A DNA stretch of 64,000 nt, taken from assembly GCA_024036415.1 (NCBI GenBank), contig JAMWET010002872.1:289558-353557 (forward strand). Reading direction: 5' to 3'. A model generated the notes under the pieces. That model was not told the DNA's origin. It saw nothing but the letters and a program-made list of their open reading frames with translations, and did not search any database. Source of the stretch: Prochilodus magdalenae. Taxonomy: Eukaryota > Chordata > Actinopteri > Characiformes > Prochilodontidae. A program made the translations under genes and the position numbers. How positions within the stretch are numbered: position 1 is the first letter of the stretch; every line of letters starts with the position of its first letter. Below are positions 45,986 through 57,790 of this stretch, piece by piece.

Positions 45986-47139
45986 AATTTCTGACTTCTT
46001 AGAAATGGCCCAGTTTTAGTCAACAGTTCATTAGGCCAGATTTCATCATGACAATATGGATGTTTGGTCTGGTGTAAATAGACTGTATAATTCACCAGAG
46101 CAGCATTGAAGATTACGTTATGGTAAACAAACCAAATAATAAATGCAGAAATCAATTTACTTTTAATGATGTACTATAATGACACCAGCAGAAATGACAC
46201 ACACAAAGCCCCTGGAATAGTAAGTAGGGTACTCCTAATCATACACTTCCTAACTAAGACACAACTAAACACTAATTACCCCACAGCACAAAAACACAAA
46301 CAGACATGTACACCTTTTCACAAACCAATTCACAGTCGGTGAGTCTACATGTTTTATCTGGACCTGCTGACATCACAATATGAAGCTGAGGACTGGCAGA
46401 GGATATGTTGTATTTTAGTTTCTACTTCCAGCACACAGTAGTTCTCTTTTAATGGGAAGCCTTACAGGTCTACCCCAATCTCCTCATGTCTACATCCGAT
46501 CCTGAATTAGAACTAGAAAATGCTGACATGCCATTAAGAGCTCATGACTGGAAAGTAAAGGGAACCAGTTCCTATGAAGTGTTAAAATTGGTTTGATTTA
46601 GTTAAAGAAGAGTTCAGTAGGTCCAGTATTTTAGATTTAAAATATTTTGGATTTAACGTCACCCAGAAATAAAAAAAAAATCTGTCTTTATAAAAAAATG
46701 TTACTGAATCTTCTTGATCATACAGTATTAAGCCTCCTACATAGCAAGAGAAAAAAGGGCAAAGTTGACAGCCCACTGACTTTGTGTAGTAATCACCACG
46801 GCCACTTTCACTAACAATCCAATCAAAAATTTTCCTTTATTTCTTTGTTTTGTTGTCTGGTTGTAAATTAGTTTAATAATTAATCATAACAGAAAAATAA
46901 AAAATAAAGTTGGTCTTACCACATGTAAACAATCTTACATAATGTTAACGACACGTTCAATGTATTTTTTTTTTTAGGCCAAGACATTCACTTTTTTGAT
47001 CTTAGTTGTTTGCAGTGGACCAGCAGTTTTAAACTTGCATCTAAATGAGCTTATATTGTTACATCACTGTTAACCACCGGGTGGAGAAAATATTAACCCA
47101 TGACCACCTCTTTTTGTCGGGATAAATACTTAGCTAACA
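45986..47139. other. Intergenic stretch B6-B7
   Basis: Contains a partial relic of the unit text ('acttccagcacacagtagttctcttttaatgg', about 46,424). Otherwise unrecognised. Mirrored at about 55.9-56.95 kb. Confidence 0.4.
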
Positions 47140-47590
47140 CAGAGTGTCACATAAGGGTAGGTAGTCGAGGAAGCCGGACGTAAATGCAAGTAGTTTAATG
47201 AAACACAAATAAAACTAAACAAAACCAAAGACAGAAGCAAACCAAAGGAACAGGAAACAGGATGACAAACCAAAAAAGAAGGATTGAAACATACAACCAG
47301 AAACCAAATGAACATCCAACATGAAGCCAAACTAATATCAAACAAGAAACCAAACCAGTACTCTAAGAACACAAAACGCCAAGCAAAAACACAGGGGACA
47401 ACAGGGATAAATGAACAAGACAAACAAGCAACACCTGGGAAGGGGCGGGGCTACAAACACGGGACCTAGAGGGCGGAGACAGGAGGGGCACATGACCAAA
47501 ACAAACAGACGCACATGGGGCACGACAACAAAGAGAACATGAACAGGGACAGGCAGACATGTAACACAGAGAACCCCCCTAAAACAGTGT
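47140..47590 (-). mobile_element. LTR-like interspersed repeat
   Basis: Reading the minus strand: '...gtgtttcattaaactac', 'cgtccggcttcctcgac', then 'tgtgacactctgtgtta'. This is the style of a teleost retroelement LTR with an internal ATTAAA and GC-rich body. ORFs on both strands are compositional. No paired repeat is visible, so a solo LTR or another repeat is possible. Confidence 0.45.
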
Positions 47591-48429
47591 GTCACTTGTA
47601 AATATTCACATTGACATGACATAATAAAAAAAAATAATATTCAAAACATAAGCAATATTTACTGGGCCCCATTCCCCAATATACATGTTTTTTGATTAAA
47701 ATTGTTCTAGTGAAAAATACTGAGAAGGGGAAAATCTCACCTACATTTAAAAATTAATTTTAATGCCATTTTTTAGTTAAACCAGTCTTAGGCTGTGCAA
47801 ATGTACATGTTCACAGACCCTGCTTTGTTTAATGGGAGACATGTCTGGACCACAGGTAGGCCAGTCTAGCCCGTGCAACGTCTATGGATTATTAACCATA
47901 TTGTATTCTAGGTTATTAGTAAAATCAAAAAATCAGCTTTTGCAATTTTTGTAATCTAGTCTAGACTGACAAATCCTGCCACAAAGGTGTATCTATAATA
48001 CTGCACGCATTTATAAGATGGCTACCTATTTTCATTTTTTGTCCTGTCTTGAGTTACTTCATTTTCCATCATTTTAATTTTACTACAGTCATTTTTTTAC
48101 TGAGTGTAGACTTCATTACAACTTATTTTGCATTATTACATAATCACACCCTTTAGCCAACTTTGCAAAAAATCTTTACATTCCCGGTTCATTTGGGTTT
48201 GTTCCTACCTAGACACAGTTTTTCAAAGCAGCCCATTCACGTGTGACTGCTTTTTTGACCAAGACCAACTAAGGCAAGAAAATCTGGCAAGTTTATGAGA
48301 GGAAAATGAGAAATACATCAAGCTTGTTCACTTTAGGCATTGGTAGGCCGAGAGGTTGGTCTGTGAAAAGATGCCTGTTTCAAAAATAGTACTGAGTGGG
48401 AATAAATAAATTTGTCTAATGAACTGAAC
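47591..48429. other. Intergenic stretch, nothing recognised
   Basis: No exon or named repeat. Present again in the right arm. Confidence 0.4.
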
Positions 48430-48930
48430 ACTTTTCGACTGTGTGGTCAAAAATACACTCATTGTTGTTGCACTCTAAAGGGATGAAAGTTGGTGACACC
48501 AATAAAAACGGACGAGGCCTGCTTTTGTCTCAGTGGAGACGACGAATCCATGTTTTTGGGCACCGTGGTCAGCACCAAGATGACTGGTTTGTTATTGTGC
48601 GTCGCATGTACAGAAGGCCTAATGTCACTCCACCTCCACCCCTACCACAAAATCTGCAGGAACTGTGTGAGAATATTCAAGCTGCATGGGATGGACTATT
48701 ACAGGACACCATTAGGAGCCTCTGCCACACCATGCCTCATGCCAAACTGAGATATGCTACTTCTGTATGTGTAGCTCAATAAATGTTGCCCATATCAGTC
48801 TAAATTTATCACCATGCATTGTTCCTGGTAACTTTTATCTTCCTTTCCATTAAGACTGCAATCCCACACCTCATTCTGGGTGCAACTATTTCTTTGATGA
48901 TGAGTGTGTAGGCTAGCTGGCCTTTCTCAA
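48430..48930 (+). mobile_element. Tc1-like transposon remnant
   Basis: The plus frame contains 'L-P-Q-N-L-Q-E-L-C-E-N-I-Q-A-A-W-D-G-L' then 'Q-D-T-I-R-S-L', 't-M-P' (48,646-48,744), like the Tc1 C-terminal L-x-x-L-x-x-x-x-x-x-E-W-x-x-I-P-Q-x-x-I-x-x-L-x-x-S-M-P block. The end 'gggtgcaactatttctttga' may be part of the terminal repeat. Upstream domains are missing. A diverged relative is at 1.85-2.32 kb. Confidence 0.6.
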
Positions 48931-49494
48931 CCTATCAGCAGGAACGCTCTAGTGTTCCTTTATTTCTCCTATAACTATATCTAACTATATTTAGATGGCT
49001 GTGGTTGTTGCCTGTATGGGACAAGACACTTGTTTACATCTGTGGAATCCACATATAGTGTCATAAATGAGGCAACAGTTTTGATTTACTCCCACACAAC
49101 TTTCTCTTCTGATGGTCTTGATGTGTAGTGGATCATTTGTAGAATGGGGCCATTGGAGTTCCTGAGCTCAAATCCTGAGCTATAACGTATTTGCATCATT
49201 GATTTCATGACTTCCCTTACCTCACTAGACTAGTTTCTGAGATACTCTTAATACCATAATTGAGACATGGAACCAGAAATCATCTTGTTGCTAATCTGCA
49301 GATATTAATTTTGATCTCAATAAGGCAATATTGGGCAGACATGAATGTGAACACTTACACAGCGTATTACTAAATAGAAAGTAGATTTTTATAAGGTTCC
49401 AGGTTCCTTTATATGTCATGTCTTATACACAGACAGCAATAAAAACATCAAACTGCATATACAAAGACAATTATACTTAAAATTAATAGAAAGT
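48931..49494. other. Downstream flank of B7
   Basis: Nothing recognised between the transposon remnant and the B7 poly(A) signal. Confidence 0.4.
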
Positions 49495-49500
49495 TTTTAT
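49495..49500 (-). other. Poly(A) signal of B7
   Basis: Minus-strand AATAAA about 250 bp past the stop. The 3' UTR (49,501-49,747) is rich in AT dinucleotides. Confidence 0.6.
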
Positions 49501-49747
49501 TTTCCACAAAAAGGACTGTACATTATACATTTGGCAATATGTAATTATATTACTCTCAAATATTATACAGAAGTTCAATTACAATTTTAATTATATATTA
49601 TACAAATACATACATATATAAGACATATATCAAATACATTTAAACAGTATATATATACATACATATATATCAGAGCTGATAACTAATGCAGGATAAAACT
49701 GATGATGTTCATAGTCTCCTCTTTCAGATTGTCATTCCCCTTTTGTG

Positions 49748-50331
49748 TCACTGCCTGCTCCTAAACCAACATGAACAAACAGTTAATCTCCAGGCATTTT
49801 CATTAAATGATAACACAGAATTATAACTGCTAGGAATGTATTGCAGTATGTGTCCTCACCTGTCTTTAATGGCCTTCTTGATGTAATTCTGGGCAAAACT
49901 AGATTCTGGGTTCAAGCATTTCTGCCCTGCACCGTTCTTCAAAGTGACACTTAAAAAAAGAAAAATCCAGAAGTTAGATCCCTGAATGGAACAGAGTTCT
50001 AATGCATCTTAGTTGTGAGTAGATGAAGTTACAGAACTCACATAATTTCTACATTTTCACAAGATGGACCAGCAGGATGGATTTCAACCTTCTCAACACG
50101 CTGTTGACGAACCATGTTCACCTGAGTACCTTGACATAAGCATCTCTTTAGACCAGGCCTGGCCTGACCTGCAAATAAACACAGTATATATCAATTACTG
50201 CGATGCTACACGTCCATTTAATAATCTACAGTTAGATTTAGAAAGATCTGATCAATGAAGGAGAGAACCGTACCTTGTACGTTCACCATCAGCAGACAAG
50301 CAAGAACAACAAAAGCTGCAGCAGATTTCAT
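49748..50331 (-). CDS. cxcl11: CXCL11-like chemokine B7, diverged
   Basis: Exons are 50331-50274 (58 bp), 50168-50042 (127 bp), 49949-49860 (90 bp) and 49760-49748 (13 bp), 95 residues, GT-AG throughout. The cysteines are C29-L-C31, C56 and C73, and it is ELR-negative. It differs from the other B proteins at many surface sites: signal peptide M-V-N-V-Q-G end, P-G-L-K-R before the CXC pair, Q-G-T-Q-V in the N-loop, R-Q-Q-R in place of R-L-Q-R, E-I-H-P in place of E-V-Y-P, and a C-terminal helix I-K-K-A-I-K-D-R-S-R-Q. The C-terminus is thus basic, which usually favours heparan sulphate binding (inference). Introns and flanks are also diverged, so it is the oldest B lineage copy here. It sits 1.0 kb from the palindrome centre. 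Confidence 0.94.
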
Positions 50332-50430
50332 ATTGGTGTTGTTCCTGGAGATGTTCTGGGTGATGATTTGAAGTTTGCTGGTTTCTTAACAGGCAGCTGT
50401 CAGAGTGAAGCAGTGTTTGAATGATGACTC

Positions 50431-50483
50431 TTTATACGCTCACATTGGGCTTTCCCTGTTGTTTTGAAGGCACTTTCGCTTCC
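50431..50483 (-). promoter_or_regulatory. B7 promoter: TATA, CCAAT, ETS/IRF element
   Basis: TATAAA at 50436-50431, CCAAT at 50448-50444, and GGAAGCGAAA (fits GGAANNGAAA) at 50483-50474. The element is kept at the same relative place as in B1 and B2 despite divergence around it. Confidence 0.6.
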
Positions 50484-50769
50484 TGAAACAATCTTCCTCT
50501 TGAATTTCTTATTTCTTGGAAAAGTTCTAGTTTTTAGTCAACAGTTCAAAAGGCCATCATGCTCCATAATGCTGATTTGTATCACCCTGTAGGCTGGCAA
50601 AAAATAACCTTCAAAATGTTAAAACAAAATTAGCCACTGGAAAAATCCATTAAACTGTAGAAATTAGATGAGTCAGTTAGCTGTTCTATTCTTTCCAGTG
50701 TTCTATAACAAATCTGATATTTCATAAACATTCCCTAGTGCTCTAAAAAGCCTTAAATGCTGTGAGTGT

Positions 50770-50935
50770 ATAACCATTATGTAGGTTTACAGGAGAGGGC
50801 AAAACCTAATTTAATTCCAATGTAAAACTTTTTTTCCAAGCAGTTTTGGGCCATTTCTGTTAGCTCACTCAACATTCTCACACAGTGTAAAAGGGCAGTT
50901 GCTTTGTTCAAATGATATAGAAATCAAAAATAAGA
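50770..50935 (+). repeat. Dispersed fish repeat fragment
   Basis: Same family as 6,380-6,770 ('ggagagggcaaaacctaattt', 'caagcagttttgggccattt', 'gttcaaatgat'). Confidence 0.6.
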
Positions 50936-51336
50936 GTAGACATACCAGACAGCATAGACGGACATAAAATAAATATGAAAAATAAAACATTATTTAAAAC
51001 ATTAAATGTTGGTTAAAAAAATAAAAACTGAAAATATTACACATTGTACGCAATAGAACGTTATTGCACAAGATAGACATAATGAACATGGTATTAATGT
51101 GAACATCGTATACAGTGTGAACCTTACACTATACACTATATGGAACAAACATTGGGCCTATTAGCACTGAGGTTATTGCACAGTTTGCACATAGTTTTAC
51201 TATGTCATCTTTGGGTTGGGATTTGAAGTATTTGGGTGGGTAAGAACAATGTTGCATTATCTAAACAGGCTTGTGAACAAGGGAATTCTCAAAACGTAAT
51301 TACATTTGTCTGGGATTGTATGATGTTTGAGTCAGG
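50936..51336. other. Non-coding inner flank of the palindrome
   Basis: AT-rich with no gene. Its inverted image begins at 51,442. Confidence 0.5.
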
Positions 51337-51441
51337 GGGCAGTGTGGAAGTGCTAATAAAGTGCATATAACACATTGCCTCCTCTGTGGAACCCAGCCCT
51401 TCTACCAACACTGAGCAAAGCATTACAGTCTCTGTGTCTGT
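51337..51441. other. Palindrome spacer (105 bp)
   Basis: Single-copy text between the arms, starting 'gggcagtgtggaagtgc' and ending 'tctctgtgtctgt'. It does not resemble a sequencing hairpin adapter as I know it. It would be the loop if a single strand folded back on itself. Confidence 0.85.
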
Positions 51442-52512
51442 CCTGACTCAAACATCATACAATCCCAGACAAATGTAATTACGTTTTGAGAATTCCCTTG
51501 TTCACAAGCCTGTTTAGATAATGCAACATTGTTCTTACCCACCCAAATACTTCAAATCCCAACTCAAAGATGACATAGTAAAACTATGGTTTGGTGTCCC
51601 AAACTGTGCAATAAACACTCAGTGCTTAATAAGCCCAATGTTTGCTTCCATATAGTGTATAGGGTGTAAGTTAAGGTTCACCACTGTATACGATGTTCAC
51701 ATTAATACCATGTTCATTATGTCTTATCTTGTGCAATAACGTTTTTCTATTGCGTACACATGTGCAATATTTTCAGTTTTTATTTTTTAACCAACATTTA
51801 ATGTTTTTAAATAATGTTTTATTTTTCATATTTATTTTATGTCCGTCCTATGCTGTTCTGGTATGTCTACTCTTATATTTTGATTTACTATTAATCATTT
51901 GAACCAAAGCAACTGTGCCCTTTTACACTGTGTGAGAAATGTTGAAGTGAGCTAACCAGAAATGGCCCAAAACTGCTATGGAAAAAAGTTTTACATTGGA
52001 ATTTAAATTAGGTTTTGCCCTCCTCCTGTAAACTACATAATGGTTATACACTCACAGCATTTAAGGCTTTTTTAGAAGCACTACGGGAATGGTTTATGAA
52101 ATATCAGATTTGTTATAGAACACTGGAAAGAATAAGAACAGCTAACTGACTCATCTTAAATTTCTACAGTTTTTAAGGATTTTCCAGTGGCTAATTTGTT
52201 TGTTTTAACATTTTGAAGGTTATTTTTTGCCAGTCCTACAGGGTGATTACCAAAATCAGCATTATGGAGCGATGATGGGCACTTTTGAACTGTTGACTAA
52301 AAAACTAGAAACTTTTCCAAGAAAATAAGAAATTCAAGAGGAAGATTGTGTCAGGAAGACGAAAGTGCCTTCAAAACAACAGGGAAAGCCCAATGTGAGC
52401 GTAATAAAGAATTCATCATTCAAACCACTGCTTTCACTCTGACAGCTGCCTGATGTAAGAAACCAGCAAACTTCAAATCATCACCCAGAAAATCTCCAGG
52501 AACAACACCAAT

Positions 52513-53116
52513 ATGCAAATCTGCTGCAGCTTTTGTTGTTCTTGCTTGTCTGCTGATGGTGAACGTACAAGGTACGGTTCTCTCCTTTCATTGATCAGAT
52601 CTTTCTAAATCTAACTGTAGATATTATTAAATGGACGTTTGTAGCATCGCAGTAATTGATATATACTGTGTTATTTGCAGGTCAGGCCAGGCTGGGCTAA
52701 AGAGATGCTTATGTCAAAAGGTACTCAGGTGAACATGGTTCGTGTCAACAGCTGTTGAGAGAAGGTGAAATCCAATCCTGCTGGTCCATCTTGTGGAAAA
52801 TGTAGAAATTATGTGGAGTCTGTAACTTCACATACACACAACTTAAGATGCATTTTAGAACTCTGTTCCATTCAGGGATATCTAACTTCTGGATTTTACT
52901 TTTTTAAGTGTTCACTTGGAAGAACGGTGCACGGGCAGAAATGCTTGAACCCAGAATCTAGTTTTGCCCAGAAATTACATCAAGAAGGCCATTAAAGACA
53001 GGTGAGGACACATACTGCAAATACCATTCTAGCAGTTATAATTCTGTGTATCATTTTTAATGAAAATGCTGGAGATGAACTGTTTTGTTCATGTTGGTTT
53101 GGAGCAGGCAGTAGTG
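52513..53116 (+). pseudogene. Inverted copy of B7, frameshifted
   Basis: Exon images lie at 52,513-52,571, 52,681-52,812 (132 instead of 127 bp), 52,909-53,001 (93 instead of 90) and about 53,101-53,116. Breaks are an extra C after the ATG and, in exon 2, doubled bases in 'gtcaaaaggt' and 'ttcgtgtcaac' plus 'gagagaagg'. Splice dinucleotides mostly survive. No full frame can be read. I read it as an assembly image of B7 rather than a decayed gene, because introns and flanks carry the same dense indels. Confidence 0.85.
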
Positions 53117-53989
53117 ACACAAAAGGGGAATGACAATCTGAAAGAGGGAAGACTATGAAACATCATCAGTTTATCCTGCAATAGTTATCAGCTCTGATAT
53201 ATATGTATTGTATTATATACTGTTTAAATGTATTTGATATATGTCTTATATATGTATGTATTTGTATAATATATAATTAAAATTGTAATTGAACTTCTGT
53301 ATAATATTTGAGAGTAAATATAATTACATATTGCAAATGTATAATGTACAGTCCTTTTTGTGGGAAAATAAAAACTTTCTATTAATTTTTAAGTATAATG
53401 TCTTTGTATTATGCAGTTAGTTTGATGTTTTTTATTGCTGTCTGTGTATAAGTGACATGACATATTTTGCATGTATAAAGGAACCTGGAAACCTTTATAA
53501 AAATCTAAACTTCTATTTAGTAATACGCTGTGTAAGTGTTCACATTCATGTCTGCCCAATATTGCCTTATTGAGATCAAAATTAATAATCTGCAGATTAG
53601 CAACAAGATGAATTTCTGGTTCCATGTCTCAATGATGGTATTAAGAGTATCTCAGAAAAACTAGTCTAGCTGAGGTAAGGGAAGTCATGAAATCAATGAT
53701 GCCCAAATACGTTATAGCTCAGGATTTGAGCCTCAGGAACTCCAATGGCCCCATTCTACAAATGATCCACTACACATCCAAAGGACCATCAGAAGAGAAA
53801 GTTGTGTGGGAGTAAATCAAAAACTGTTGCCTCAATTATGACACTATATGTGGATTCAACAGATGTAAACAAAGTGTCTTGGCCCATTACAGGCAACAAC
53901 CACAGCCATCTAAATATAGGTTAGATATAGTTATAGGAGAAATAAAAGGAACACTAGAGCGTTCCTGCTGATAGGTTGAGAAAGGCCAG

Positions 53990-54480
53990 CTAGCCTACAC
54001 ACTCATCATCAAAGAAATAGTTGCACCCAGAAGAGTGTGGGATTGCAGTCTTAATGGAAAAGGAAGATAAAAGTTACCAGGAAACAATGCTATGGTGATA
54101 AAATTTAGACTGATATGGGCAAACATTTTATTGAGCTACCACATACAGAAGTAGCATATCTCCGTTTGGCATGAGGCATGTGGTGGGCAGAGGCTCCTAA
54201 ATGGTGTCCTTGTAATTAGTCCATCCCATGCCAGCTTGAATATTCTCACACAGTTCCTGCAGATTTTGTGGTAGGGTGGAGGTGGAGTGACACATTAGGC
54301 CTTCTGTACATGCGAAGCACAATAAAAAACCAGGTCATCCTTGGTGATGACCATCGGTGCCCAACAAAACATGGATTCTTCGTCCTCCACTTGGAGACAA
54401 AACGCAGGCCTCGTCCGTTTTATTGGGTGTCACCAACTTTATCCCTTTAGAGTGCAACAACAATGAGTGTATTTTTGACC
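53990..54480 (-). mobile_element. Inverted image of the 48.4-kb transposon remnant
   Basis: Reverse complement of 48,430-48,930 with added indels. Confidence 0.75.
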
Positions 54481-55394
54481 ACACAGTCGAAAAGTGTTCA
54501 GTTCATTAGACAAAATTATTTATTCCCACTCCAAAGTAACTATTCTTGAAACAGCATCTTTTCACAGACCAACACATCTCGCCTACCAATGTAAAGTGAG
54601 CAAGCTTCGATGTATGTCTCATTCGTACTCTCTCATAAACTGCCAGTATTTTCTTGCCCTTTAGTTGGTCTTGGTTCCCAAAAAAGGCAGGTCACACTGT
54701 GGAATGGGCGCTTTGATAAACTGTGTCTAGGTTAGGAACAAACCCAAATGGAAACCGGGAATGTAAAGATTTTTTGCCAAAGTTGGCTAAAAGGGTGTGA
54801 TTATGTTACTAAGCCAAAATAAGTTGTAATGAAGTCTACACTCAGTAAAAAAATGACTGTAGTAAAATTAAAATGATGGAAAATGAAGAAAAAATCAACC
54901 CCACCCCCTAAGGGACAGGACAAAAAATGAAAATAGGGTAGCCATCTTATAAATGCCGTGCCAGTAATCTATAGATACACCTTTGTGGCAGGATTTGTCA
55001 GTCTAGACTAGGATTACAAAAAATTGCAAAAAGCTGATTTTGATTGTATTAATAGACCTAGAAATACAATATGGTTAAGAAATCATAGGACGTGCACGGG
55101 CTAGACTGGCCTACCTGTGGTCCAGACATGGTCTCCCATTAAACAAAGCAGGGTCTGTGAACCTGTACATTTGCACAGGCCTAAGGACTGGTTTAACTAA
55201 AAAAATGGAGCCATTTTAAAATAAATTTTTATAATGTTAGGTGAGATTGTCCCCTTCTCAGTATTTTTCACTAGAACAATTTTAATCAAAAAACATAGTA
55301 TATTGGGGAATGGGGCCCAGTAAATATTGCTTATGTTTTGAGATATTATTTTTTTTTATTATGTCATGTTCACTGTGAATATTTACAAGTGACA

Positions 55395-55850
55395 CACTGT
55401 TTGTTTTAGGGGGGTTCTCTGTGTTACATGTCTGCCTGTCCACTGTTCATGTTCTCTTGTGTCGCTGCCCCATTTGCGTCTGTTTGTTTTGGTCATGTGC
55501 CCTCTGTCTCCTACTCTATGTCCCGTGTTTGTAGCCACGCCCCCTCCAGGTGTTTGCTTGTTTGTCTTGTTCATGTTATACTCCCTGTGTCCCCGGTGTT
55601 TGCTTGGCGTTTTGTGTTCCGTAGAGTATGGTTTGGTTCTTGTTTGATATTAGTTGGCTTCATGTTGGATGTTCATTGGCTTCTGGTGTATGTTTCAATC
55701 CTTCTTTTTTGGGTTTCATCCTGTTTCTCTGTTCTTTGTTTGCTATCTGTCTTTGTTTTTGTTAGTTCTTTATTTGTGTTTCATTAAACTACCTGCATTA
55801 CGTCCGGCTTCCCGACTACTACCCGATATGTGACACTCTGTGTTAAGCTA
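55395..55850 (+). mobile_element. Inverted image of the LTR-like repeat
   Basis: Mirror of 47,140-47,590. The 119-codon frame here is compositional and not a gene. Confidence 0.5.
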
Positions 55851-57160
55851 AGATTTATCCCGACAAAAGAGGTGGTATGGGTTAAATATGTTCTCCACCC
55901 GGTGGTTAACAGTGATGTAACAATATAAGCTCATTTGCATGCAAGTTAAACTGCTGAGTCCACTGCAAAACAAAACTAAGATCAAAAAAGTGAATGTCTT
56001 GCTAAAAAAGAAAATCACATTGAACGTCGTCGTTAACTTATGTAAGATTGTTTACATGTGGGTTATAAGACCAAACTTTATTTTTATTTTTCTGTTATGA
56101 TTAATATTAAAACTAATTTACAACCAGACAAAAAAACAAAAATAAAGAAAATTTTTGATGATTGTTAGGAAAGTGGCCGTGGGGTGATATACTACACAAA
56201 GTCAGTGGGCTGTCAACTTTGCCCTTTTTATCTTGCTATTGTAGGAGGCTAATACGATGATCAAGAAGGATTCAGTAACATTTTTTATAAAGACAGATTT
56301 TTTTTTTATTTCTGGTGACGTAAACCAAAAATTTTAAATCAAAATACTGGACCTACTGAACTTCTTCTTTAACTAAATCAAACCATTTTAAACACTTCAT
56401 AGGAAACTGGTTCCCTTTACTTCCAGCATGAGCTCTTAATGGGCATGTCAGCATTTTCTAGTTCTAATGCAGGATCGGATGTAGGACATGAGGAAATTGG
56501 GTAGACTGTAAGGCTTCCATAAAGAGAATACTGTGTGCGGAAGTTAGAACACTAAAATACAACCTTATCTCTGCAGTCCTCGCTTCATATTGTGGTGTCA
56601 GCAGGTGCAAGAATAAAAACATGTAGACTACCAACGTGAATTGGTTTGTGAAAAAAGGTGTACTGTCTGTTGTGTTTTGTGCTGTGGGGAATTACGTGTT
56701 TTAGTGTGTCTTAGTTAGGAAGTGTATGATTAAGGAGTACCTACTTACTATTCCAGGGGCTTTGTGGTGCATTTTGCTGGTGTTTTCATTATAAGTACAT
56801 CATTAAAAAGTAAATTCGATTTCTGCATTATATTTGTTTGTTACCATAATGTAATCCTCAATGCTGCTCTGGTGAATTAGCAGTCTATTTACACAGACCA
56901 AACATCCATATGTTGATGAAAATCTGGCCTAATGAACTGTTGACTAAACCACTGGTCGCCATTTCTAAGAAGTCAGCATTCAAGAGGAATGAGAACTGAG
57001 GAAGTGGACAGCATTTCCACCACAACACCAGGGAAAGGACAATCGAGTGTTATAACAGAGGAGCTGAGTCCCTTTATTCATCACTGCTTCACTTGACAGC
57101 TGCACTCTAACAGAAACAGCATACTCCAAAACCCAGAACTCTTCAAGAAACCAGAGCAAT

Positions 57161-57790
57161 ATGAAAACTGCTGCAGGCTTTTGTTGTTCTTGCTTGTCGC
57201 TGTCGTGAGCGTACAAGGTAGGATCCTTCCTTCATCTTCATTTAACTGAAGTCATTTGACTGTAAATCTGAGAGAGTAACAACATTACAGGGAATGATAG
57301 TTTTTTTTTACATATATACTGTGTGTGTTTTGCAGTCAGGCCAGGACGAGCAGTGAAGAGAGTGCTTATGTCAATAGAGTTCTGGGGTGAACATGGTTCG
57401 TCTACAGCGGGTTGAGAAGGTTGAGGTTTTTTCAGGCTGGCTCCATCTTGGAAAAACGTTGGAAAATCATGTGGTCTACATCAATCATAATCGAATGATG
57501 TAAAAACACCAACAGTTTAAATCCTTTCAGACATCTAACTGGTGTGTTTTACTCTTTAGGTGTCACTCGAAGAACGGCGCAGGACAAAAAATGCTTGAAC
57601 CAGAAATCAGCTTTGCCCGAATTACATTCAGAGAATGATTAAAAAGAGGTGAGAAAATCAGATGAACACATGAAGATGATAGGTGCTCTTAATCTGAGCT
57701 GCTATCAGTGAAAACTACTATAGGAGATATAATCATCACAGATCAACATTAATATGATCTAAAATTTGGCTTTCAGGGAGTCTGCAGTGA
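57161..57790 (+). pseudogene. Inverted copy of B6, frameshifted
   Basis: Exon images lie at 57,161-57,217, 57,336-57,470, about 57,560-57,648 and 57,777-57,790. Exon 2 has lost the G of its 'cag|g' start and gained a 'gttttttc' run where B6 reads 'gtttatcc'. Exon 3 starts at 'ggtgtcactcgaag' with a lost T. It shares ATC at I61 and CGG at R42 with B6, as expected for its image. The C-terminal helix, however, reads ATTAAAAAG where B6 has ATTGAAAAG. Confidence 0.82.

Larger units (their letters stand above)
39130..51336. repeat. Left arm of a ~25-kb palindrome
   Basis: Its reverse complement is found at 51,442-64,000. The inner edge is sharp: 'gtttgagtcagg' ends at 51,336 and 'cctgactcaaac' starts at 51,442. 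The outer edge is set by the window end and is approximate. It contains B5, B6 and B7 with clean, translatable exons. Confidence 0.92.

Noticed and set aside
47130..47622. Cys- and Phe-rich overlapping ORFs, mirrored at 55.4-55.8 kb
   Set aside because: They lie in an LTR-like repeat with biased composition. There is no motif, and the frames shift between the two arms.
51337..51441. Sequencing hairpin adapter at the palindrome centre
   Set aside because: The spacer is ordinary-looking genomic text and does not show the CT-rich and TTG-repeat pattern I know for such adapters. A fold-back without adapter fits better.
51693..51902. Plus ORF MFTLIPCSLCLILCNNVFLL
   Set aside because: It lies in the indel-ridden right arm. 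Its left-arm counterpart has no such frame, so it arises from the indels.
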